A stretch of 38,470 nucleotides of DNA from Oscillospiraceae bacterium (GTDB lineage Bacteria > Bacillota > Clostridia > Oscillospirales > Oscillospiraceae), in assembly GCA_017518225.1 (NCBI GenBank), contig JAFWVV010000013.1:1-38470 (forward strand), given 5' to 3'. Positions 33,611-38,470 of this stretch are shown piece after piece. The translations under genes were made by a program, and so were the position numbers. The notes beneath the pieces were generated by a model that was not told the DNA's origin, did no database searches, and worked only from the letters and a program-made list of their open reading frames with translations. Positions within the stretch are counted from its first letter, which is position 1, and each line of letters starts with the position of its first letter.

Positions 33611-34879
33611 GTGTCTAAAATCGGAAAGTTTATCAAAAGCAGCTGGTTCTTTTTCAGCATGATCATCGGCATTGCCGCCGGTATCATTGTGGGCTTCGTT
33701 TGGCCCGGTGCCGGAGTGCTGGAGCCGCTGGGACAGCTGTTTATCAACATGATGTTCTGCGTGGTCGTGCCGATGGTCTTCTTCTCCATCTCTTCGGCCA
33801 TTGCTAACATGAAAAACGCCAGGCGCGCCGGCAAGCTGATGGGTACGACCGTACTTACCTTTATGTGCACCACGATCATCGCCTCGGTGATCATGTATGT
33901 GCTGGTGCGCTTCATCCCCGTCTATACGGGAGCGCCCGCCTTTGAAGAGGGCGCCAAGGAGCCCATGAGCGTGGGCGAGCTGATTGTCGGCTTCTTCACC
34001 AAGTCCGACTTCCCCGAGCTCTGGAGCCGCCGCTCCATTCTGCAGCTCATCATCGCGGGCATCTTCTTCGGCTTCGGCGTACAGATGTGCGGCGGTCCGG
34101 AGACCAAGGTCGCCAAGCTCCTTGATGAGATCACCCAGATCCTGATGAAGGTCATCAAGCTCATCAGCTATTACGCCCCGATCGGCTTCTTTGGCTTCTT
34201 TGCCGCGCTGGTTGCCGCCCACGGCGCCGACTTTGTCTCCAGCTATGCCCGGGCGATCATCCTGTATTACGCCGTTTCCTTTGCCTACATGTTCCTGATT
34301 TTCCCGCTCTATGCCCGCTTCGGCGGCGGCAAGGGCGCCGTCAAGGTCATGTTCAAGCATCTCTTCCGTCCGGCGGCGGTCGCCTTCGGCACCTGCTCCT
34401 CCGTCGCGACGATCCCGACCAATATGGAGGTCTCCGAGGACACCGGCATCTCCAAGGACGTCACCGACATCGTGCTGCCTATGGGCGCCACCATGAACAT
34501 GGACGGCTCCGGCATGAGCGCGATCATCAAGGTCGCCTTCCTCTTTGGTATGTTTGGCAAGGACTTTGCGACGGCGGATGCGATCCTTGCGATCATCATC
34601 GCGACGGTATCCTCCGTGGCCATGTCCGGCATCCCGGGCGGCGGCGGCACCGGCGAGCTGGTGCTCTGCTCCCTGTTCTTCCCTGAGCAGCTGCCCATTG
34701 CCTTCCCGATCGCGCAGGCCATCGGCGATCTCGTCGATCCTCCGGCCACCATGGTCAACGCTGCCGGCGACTACGTTGCCTCCTATGTCGTCTCCCGCTT
34801 CAACGACGGCAAGGATTGGCTGCAGAAGAAGCTGCACGGCGAGGCCCAGAGTGTCCAGTCGGCAAACGGTCAGCAGTAA
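33611..34879 (+). CDS. Dicarboxylate/amino acid:cation symporter (SDF family)
   Basis: 422 residues and eight membrane helices with re-entrant loops. Family motifs: serine-rich FGTCSSVATIPTNMEVSED, then VLPMGATMNMDGSGM and SGIPGGGGTGELVL, which bind substrate and cations, and the late DPPATMVNAAGD. It imports a dicarboxylate or an acidic/neutral amino acid with Na+ or H+. The start is GTG, with AGGAGG upstream. It sits one base before dapF, so the two are probably co-transcribed. Confidence 0.94.
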   Translation: MSKIGKFIKSSWFFFSMIIGIAAGIIVGFVWPGAGVLEPLGQLFINMMFCVVVPMVFFSISSAIANMKNARRAGKLMGTTVLTFMCTTIIASVIMYVLVRFIPVYTGAPAFEEGAKEPMSVGELIVGFFTKSDFPELWSRRSILQLIIAGIFFGFGVQMCGGPETKVAKLLDEITQILMKVIKLISYYAPIGFFGFFAALVAAHGADFVSSYARAIILYYAVSFAYMFLIFPLYARFGGGKGAVKVMFKHLFRPAAVAFGTCSSVATIPTNMEVSEDTGISKDVTDIVLPMGATMNMDGSGMSAIIKVAFLFGMFGKDFATADAILAIIIATVSSVAMSGIPGGGGTGELVLCSLFFPEQLPIAFPIAQAIGDLVDPPATMVNAAGDYVASYVVSRFNDGKDWLQKKLHGEAQSVQSANGQQ

Positions 34880-34880
34880 G

Positions 34881-35711
34881 ATGCACTATACCAAAATGCA
34901 CGGCGCAGGCAATTCCTTCATCCTGTTGGAAAACCTGCACGGCGAGCTCCAGGGCGAGGACTTTCACAGCCTCGCCCTGCGCTTATGCGACAAAAAAACC
35001 GGCCCCGGTGCGGACGGGCTGATCGTCGTTGTTCCGGCGCGGGACGCGGATTATGGGATGCTCTTTTATAACGCCGACGGCTCGCTCGGCGAGATGTGCG
35101 GCAACGGTGCGCGCTGTATTGCGCGCTACGGCGTGGAGCACGGTCTCGCGCGCGACGCGGAGCGCGTCCGCGTACTGGCGACGGCGGGGCTGGTCACCGC
35201 TCGGCGCGTCAGCGAGGAGCAGTATGAGATCCGCCTGAACGACCCCAGCGTGGCGGAGCCGGCGCGTATCGCGTGCGTAAACGGCGAGGAGATCCCCTGC
35301 GCCTACGTCGAGCTGGGCGATCCCGGCATCCCCCACGCGGTGGTGGAGCTGGACGAGAGCGCCTTTGACGATCTCGACGCTTTGCGAGAGCGTGGGCGCG
35401 CGCTGCGCCATGCCGCGGTCTTTCCCAGGGGCGCGAACATTAGCTTTGTCGCGCCGCTCAGCCCGACGCGCCTGCGCGCGATCACCTTTGAGCGCGGCGT
35501 GGAGGATTTTACTCTCGCCTGCGGCACCGGTGCGGGCGCGATTGCAGTCGCTCGATGCCTGGCGGGAAAGCTCCCCGGCGGCACTCTTGAGATTGAGATG
35601 CCCGGCGGGCGGCTCTCCGTGCGGCTACGGCAGGAGGGGGAACGCATCTGCGACGTCTATCTCACCGGCCCGACCGCGATCGTCGAAACCGGAGATTTTT
35701 CTGTCATCTAA
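34881..35711 (+). CDS. dapF: Diaminopimelate epimerase
   Basis: 276 residues from ATG 34881. MHYTKMHGAGNSFI is the family start; catalytic Cys pair is C73 (GEMCGNGARC) and C214 (TLACGTGAGA). It converts LL- to meso-diaminopimelate for lysine and peptidoglycan synthesis. It begins two bases after the symporter stop; no clear ribosome site of its own is seen apart from the upstream CAGCAGTAAG, so coupling to the symporter is likely. Confidence 0.97.
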   Translation: MHYTKMHGAGNSFILLENLHGELQGEDFHSLALRLCDKKTGPGADGLIVVVPARDADYGMLFYNADGSLGEMCGNGARCIARYGVEHGLARDAERVRVLATAGLVTARRVSEEQYEIRLNDPSVAEPARIACVNGEEIPCAYVELGDPGIPHAVVELDESAFDDLDALRERGRALRHAAVFPRGANISFVAPLSPTRLRAITFERGVEDFTLACGTGAGAIAVARCLAGKLPGGTLEIEMPGGRLSVRLRQEGERICDVYLTGPTAIVETGDFSVI

Positions 35712-35718
35712 ATGAACG

Positions 35719-35752
35719 AAGACGCGATCTTTTTTTGGATCGCGTCTTTGTT
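35719..35752. terminator. Bidirectional terminator between dapF and sigG
   Basis: AAGACGCGATC pairs with GATCGCGTCTT around an 8-base T-rich loop, followed by TGTTT. Confidence 0.85.
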
Positions 35753-35781
35753 TATCTAAAACTAAAAACGAAAACCCAGTC

Positions 35782-36561
35782 TCAGCTGGCGGTCATGTTT
35801 TTTTTGATCTGGGCGATCGCGTTTTTCTCCAGCCGCGAAACCTGCGCCTGTGAGATGCCGACCTCGCGGGCGACCTCCATCTGGGTGCGCCCGTCGTAAA
35901 AGCGCAGGGCGAGGATGCGCTTTTCACGCGCCGTGAGGCGGCGCATGGCGTCCGAGAGCGCGATCTGCTCCAGCCAGTGCTCGTCGTTGTTGCGCGGATC
36001 GCCGATTTGATCCATGACGGTGGCGTTTTCGCCGCCGTCGCTGAATACCGGCTCGTAGAGACTCACCGGATCGCTGACCGCGTCCATCGCGAACACGACC
36101 TCCTGCCGGGGGATGCCCAGCTCCCGGGCAATTTGCTCGACCGACGGTTCGCGTCCGTTTTGCGCCGTCAGCTTTTCCTTGGCCTGCAGGACGCGATAGG
36201 CGGTGTCGCGCGTTGAGCGGCTGACGCGCAGGGCGCTGTGATCGCGCAGAAAGCGCCGCAGCTCTCCGGCGATCATCGGAACGCCGTAGGTGGAAAACTG
36301 GACGTTCTGGCTCAAATCAAAGGCGTCAATGGCCTTGATGAGCCCGATACAGCCGACCTGAAAGAGGTCGTCCATGCTCTCGCCGCGCCCGGCAAACTTC
36401 TGCACGACACTCAATACGAGCCGGAGGTTGCCGGAAATCAGCGCCTCGCGGGCAGAGGTATCGCCCTGCTGCGCTTTTTCCATCAGCGCGCGCATTTCCG
36501 CGCTTTTGAGCACCGGCAAGCGGGCGGTATTGACGCCGCAGATTTCGACTTTTGACTGCAT
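35782..36561 (-). CDS. sigG: Late forespore sigma factor SigG
   Basis: 259 residues from ATG 36561 (AAGGTG upstream). The N-terminus KVEICGVNTARLPVLKSAEM is the SigG-specific signature. Region 2 has NLRLVLSVVQKFAGRGESMD and DLFQVGCIGLIKAIDAFD; region 3 has EPSVEQIARELGIP; region 4 has RTQMEVAREVGISQAQVSRL. It directs late forespore genes, so the organism can probably sporulate. An in-frame extension to 36753 encodes repeated VFT and lacks a site; I reject it. A SigF/SigG-type promoter lies at 36594-36623. Unlike B. subtilis it is not beside sigE/spoIIGA in this window. Confidence 0.96.
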   Translation of the reverse strand: MQSKVEICGVNTARLPVLKSAEMRALMEKAQQGDTSAREALISGNLRLVLSVVQKFAGRGESMDDLFQVGCIGLIKAIDAFDLSQNVQFSTYGVPMIAGELRRFLRDHSALRVSRSTRDTAYRVLQAKEKLTAQNGREPSVEQIARELGIPRQEVVFAMDAVSDPVSLYEPVFSDGGENATVMDQIGDPRNNDEHWLEQIALSDAMRRLTAREKRILALRFYDGRTQMEVAREVGISQAQVSRLEKNAIAQIKKNMTAS

Positions 36562-36593
36562 GAGCACACCTTCCTTTTTTCGGATGTGGTCAT

Positions 36594-36623
36594 TATTATT
36601 TCCCACGGCGGGAAATTTCATGC
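36594..36623 (-). promoter_or_regulatory. Candidate SigF/SigG promoter of sigG
   Basis: On the minus strand: GCATG (-35, 36623-36619), exactly 15 bases, GGAAATAATA (-10, 36603-36594). This fits the SigF form GYWTA-N15-GGNRANANTW except the last -35 base, which is allowed for SigG (GMATR). It lies 32 bases before the start codon. The inverted repeat ATTTCCC/GGGAAAT overlaps it. Confidence 0.6.
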
Positions 36624-36641
36624 AGTCGGGCGAGCAAGCCG

Positions 36642-36677
36642 AAACGGTGAAAACGGTGAAAACGGTGAAAACGGGCA
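36642..36677. repeat. 9-bp tandem repeat between sigG and folT promoters
   Basis: AAACGGTGA is repeated exactly three times (36642-36668), followed by the partial unit AAACGGGCA. It lies between the divergent sigG and folT promoters. Confidence 0.85.
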
Positions 36678-36685
36678 GAAAACGC

Positions 36686-36714
36686 TTGCAATCAATTTTA
36701 TGCTGTGATATATT
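36686..36714 (+). promoter_or_regulatory. Sigma-A promoter of the riboswitch-folT transcript
   Basis: TTGCAA (36686-36691), 17-base spacer, TATATT (36709-36714). The start of RNA would be near 36721, just before the riboswitch. Confidence 0.7.
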
Positions 36715-36729
36715 TAGTCGTACATTTTT

Positions 36730-36821
36730 GACAGAGTAGGGAGAGCGCGTCAAGTGCCGGCAGATGGGATGTCGCCGCCGGACGAAGGCGAAAGCCGCGA
36801 TGATCTCCCGCGTCCGCTGTC
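36730..36821 (+). promoter_or_regulatory. THF (tetrahydrofolate) riboswitch, class I
   Basis: The aptamer core is readable: GGGAGAGCGCGTCAAGTG, ATGGGATGTC, ACGAAGGCGAAAGCCGCG and TCTCCC. Pairings: GACAG (36730-36734) with CTGTC (36817-36821), GGGAGA with TCTCCC, CCGGC with GCCGG, and a GGC-GAAA-GCC hairpin. This is the THF-I layout that controls folate transport and synthesis genes in Firmicutes, and it precedes folT here. Confidence 0.9.
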
Positions 36822-36835
36822 ACGGAAACGACGAG

Positions 36836-36864
36836 CCTCTTTTCCGCTGACCGTGGAAAGGAGG
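36836..36864 (+). promoter_or_regulatory. Ribosome-site sequestering hairpin of folT
   Basis: CCTCTTTTCC (36836-36845) pairs with GGAAAGGAGG (36855-36864), the Shine-Dalgarno site of folT, over ten pairs with one wobble and a 9-base loop. This looks like a translational expression platform for the THF riboswitch just upstream. The coupling to ligand state is inferred. Confidence 0.65.
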
Positions 36865-36872
36865 ATTTTTAT

Positions 36873-37460
36873 ATGTCAAACACCAAGACCCACGCCGCGC
36901 TGCGGCAGCTCACCGTGTCCGCGATGCTGATCGCGATCGACGTCATTTTTACCCGCGTATGGGCCATCAACACGCCCCTGATGAAGATAGGCCTCGGCTT
37001 TACGGCCGTTGCGCTGTCGGCGATGCTCTACGGGCCGCTCTGGGCGATGCTGACAGCCGCGCTCGGCGACCTCGTCGGCGCGCTGCTGTTTCCGACCGGC
37101 GCGTATTTCCCCGGCTTCACCGTCACGGCGGCGCTGACAGGGCTGATTTTCGGGCTGTTTCTCTATCGCAGGGAAAGGGCTTGGCTGCGCGCGTTTCTGG
37201 CGGCCTTGACCAACAGCTTTTTCATCACGCTGATTTTGAATTCGCTGATGATTGCGGTCTTTTTCCGCTCCAGCCCCGCAGAGCTGGCCGGTGCGGACTG
37301 GGCACGCTTTGTAGAGCTGACGAATTTCAAGCAGCTGATGGGCGCGCGCGTGCCGCAGTTTATCATTATGACCGCCGTACAGACGGCTGTGCTCGCCGCG
37401 CTGCAGGCTTCCCCCACGCTGCTGCGCCTCGTGCGGGAAGAAAGAGAAGAAAAGTCCTGA
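36873..37460 (+). CDS. folT: ECF transporter folate S component FolT
   Basis: 195 residues and about five to six membrane helices. LTVSAMLIAIDVIFTRVWAI and MKIGLGFTAVALSAMLYGPL, then GDLVGALLFPTGAYFPGFT, match the folate-family S components. It binds folate outside and needs an EcfA1/A2/T module; one is encoded at 18125-20629. Control by the THF riboswitch supports the substrate. AAGGAGG lies 9 bases before the ATG. Confidence 0.93.
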   Translation: MSNTKTHAALRQLTVSAMLIAIDVIFTRVWAINTPLMKIGLGFTAVALSAMLYGPLWAMLTAALGDLVGALLFPTGAYFPGFTVTAALTGLIFGLFLYRRERAWLRAFLAALTNSFFITLILNSLMIAVFFRSSPAELAGADWARFVELTNFKQLMGARVPQFIIMTAVQTAVLAALQASPTLLRLVREEREEKS

Positions 37461-37494
37461 AAAAATTGAAGACAGGAATAGAGGGCATTTGCTA

Positions 37495-37524
37495 TTGACA
37501 AGCGCATATTCGTGTGCTATGATA
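37495..37524 (+). promoter_or_regulatory. Promoter of the initiator tRNA gene
   Basis: TTGACA (37495-37500), 18-base spacer, TATGAT (37519-37524), 24 bases before the tRNA. Confidence 0.75.
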
Positions 37525-37548
37525 TCCAAGCTAAAGCAAGTGCATATC

Positions 37549-37624
<76 letters not shown>

Positions 37625-37655
37625 GTTGTGCAACCAAAAAAGATATTGCACCGGA

Positions 37656-37690
37656 AAACCCCGATACCACAACGGTTTCGGGGTTTTTTC
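37656..37690 (+). terminator. Terminator of the tRNA-fMet transcript
   Basis: AAAACCCCGA pairs with TCGGGGTTTT around a 13-base loop, followed by further T residues. Confidence 0.9.
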
Positions 37691-37949
37691 GTACCCCGAT
37701 TTTCAAGTGCAGACAAAAAGATATTTTTCTTTGTTGAGAGGACTTGAACTACCGACAAACAGCTCTGAGGGCGGGACTTACGCTTTTTTCGCAATTATCA
37801 CCCTTTTTGTTGATAATATTGCCTTTCTTTTCTTTTGGTGTTATAATGACTGGGCTGATGGAACGAAAGCCTATTTATACTGATGGACGACGATTGGCAA
37901 GCGCATGTGCAAAACTACGATTTGCAAACATAGTTTGGATATGACGATT
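37691..37949 (+). other. Gene-free AT-rich stretch before the hydrolase
   Basis: Only short frames without ribosome sites are seen here. The piece holds the promoter at 37819. Base composition is much AT-richer than the folT and dapF regions before it, suggesting a foreign boundary near the tRNA. A 17-codon frame (37883-37933) lacks a start site and is not called. Confidence 0.5.
37819..37847 (+). promoter_or_regulatory. Promoter of the hydrolase gene
   Basis: TTGCCT (37819-37824), 17-base spacer, TATAAT (37842-37847) with extended -10 TG (TGTTATAAT). It lies about 100 bases before the start. Confidence 0.7.
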
Positions 37950-38470
37950 ATGAAAAGATTATTGAAAGTTATTGGAATCCTGAGTATTGTTCTTTTTGCC
38001 TTCATCGGCATTCTTGCGGCTTACAATCTGATTGCCATAAAGGCGGAAGCAGACAGAATTGTCCCAAACGGAGAGATTGTTGATTTGGGCGATTATTCTG
38101 TTCATGTTTATTCTGAAGGCGAAGCCAATGCCGCTCCGACCTTGGTTTTCATGTCTGGCTCCGCAACGGTTGCCCCTGTTTACGATTTCAAGGCGCTATA
38201 CAGTCTCTTGTCTGATGACCATCGAATTGCCGTAGTTGAAAAAGCCGGGTACGGATATTCTGACATCATGGATGCAGACAGAGATGTCGCGACAATGGTA
38301 GATGAAGTTAGAAACGCTTTGAACGGCGCGGGGATCAATAAACCGTATGTGCTTCTGCCGCATTCAATGTCGGGACTCGAAGCAATATATTGGGCGCAGA
38401 ATTACCCGGATGAGGTGTCGGGCATTATTGGAATTGACATGTCAGTTCCAGACGCCTATGCGGATGGCGC
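37950..38470 (+). CDS. Alpha/beta hydrolase, membrane-anchored (3' end outside window)
   Basis: 173 residues are visible. An N-terminal hydrophobic anchor (KRLLKVIGILSIVLFAFIGI) is followed by an alpha/beta-hydrolase domain. LVFMSGSATVAPVYDFK is the first strand and oxyanion region, VVEKAGYGYSD the second, and LLPHSMSGLEAIYWA the nucleophile elbow with Ser in HSMSG (a variant of GHSMGG). Catalytic Asp and His would lie beyond the window. Two in-frame ATGs (37941 and 37950) are possible; neither has a strong site (GGAT lies 10 bases before 37950). Substrate unknown. Confidence 0.8.
   Translation, partial: MKRLLKVIGILSIVLFAFIGILAAYNLIAIKAEADRIVPNGEIVDLGDYSVHVYSEGEANAAPTLVFMSGSATVAPVYDFKALYSLLSDDHRIAVVEKAGYGYSDIMDADRDVATMVDEVRNALNGAGINKPYVLLPHSMSGLEAIYWAQNYPDEVSGIIGIDMSVPDAYADG

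Noticed and set aside
33371..34837. Minus-strand frame of 488 codons opposite the symporter
   Set aside because: Shadow of the symporter and the araC start; very rich in Gly, Asp, His and Arg, no recognisable domain.
36562..36753. N-terminal extension of SigG
   Set aside because: It would add 64 residues including VFTVFTVFTV from the 9-bp repeat, lacks a ribosome site and runs through the candidate promoter. The SigG family starts at MQSKVEICG.
37736..37765. Resemblance to an antisense tRNA T-arm (AGGACTTGAACTACCGAC)
   Set aside because: No acceptor or anticodon stem could be built around it; too short to call a tRNA remnant.
37883..37933. 17-codon frame before the hydrolase (possible leader peptide)
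   Set aside because: No ribosome site and no regulatory structure visible after it.

Overview
The window looks like chromosome from a spore-forming, high-GC gut-type Clostridia (Oscillospiraceae-like). It carries a forespore sigma factor SigG, a THF riboswitch-controlled FolT, a ClpE-type unfoldase, split transketolase, an ECF module fused to truA in the usual Firmicute order, and strong Shine-Dalgarno sites. This assignment is inference from gene content and codon usage. No 16S rRNA is present.

Layout. (1) 1-2.1 kb: the end of what looks like an integrated element, with an ECF-like sigma factor and its DUF4179-type anti-sigma. It stops inside the catalytic loop of a low-molecular-weight tyrosine phosphatase gene, of which only 15 codons remain. 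(2) 2.1-8.4 kb: small membrane protein, split transketolase, a solute-binding lipoprotein whose fold segments appear in circularly permuted order, M18 aminopeptidase and M3 oligoendopeptidase. (3) 8.6-14.1 kb: an AT-richer cassette on one strand, consisting of response regulator, ABC ATPase, two ABC-2-type permeases, a membrane-anchored erythromycin-esterase-family protein and a histidine kinase. It looks like an envelope-stress or antimicrobial-peptide defence module and is bounded on its right by a 140-bp MITE-like inverted-repeat element. (4) 14.3-16.7 kb, minus strand: TVP38/DedA-like protein, small membrane protein, DUF951 protein, RarA. (5) 17-25.7 kb, plus strand: rRNA-type methyltransferase, a 116-bp tandem repeat, ecfA1-ecfA2-ecfT-truA, cvpA-like gene, clpE-like gene, rhomboid protease, DUF523. 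(6) 25.8-32.5 kb: secA, pgeF-like gene, peptide-binding lipoprotein, cdd, threonine-aldolase-like enzyme. (7) 32.6-36.6 kb: AraC regulator, SDF-type symporter, dapF, sigG. (8) 36.7-38.5 kb: THF riboswitch and folT, initiator tRNA-Met, then AT-richer sequence with the start of an alpha/beta hydrolase.

How the parts work together. FolT is a substrate-binding S component without its own energizing module; the EcfA1/A2/T set about 17 kb upstream is the natural partner. The two peptidases flank a solute-binding protein and fit peptide or amino-acid use. The most unusual items are the permuted binding protein, the Ere-like/ABC/two-component cassette, the interrupted phosphatase gene and an initiator tRNA with two T-stem mismatches. 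All function calls rest on reading motifs by eye; no database search was run.
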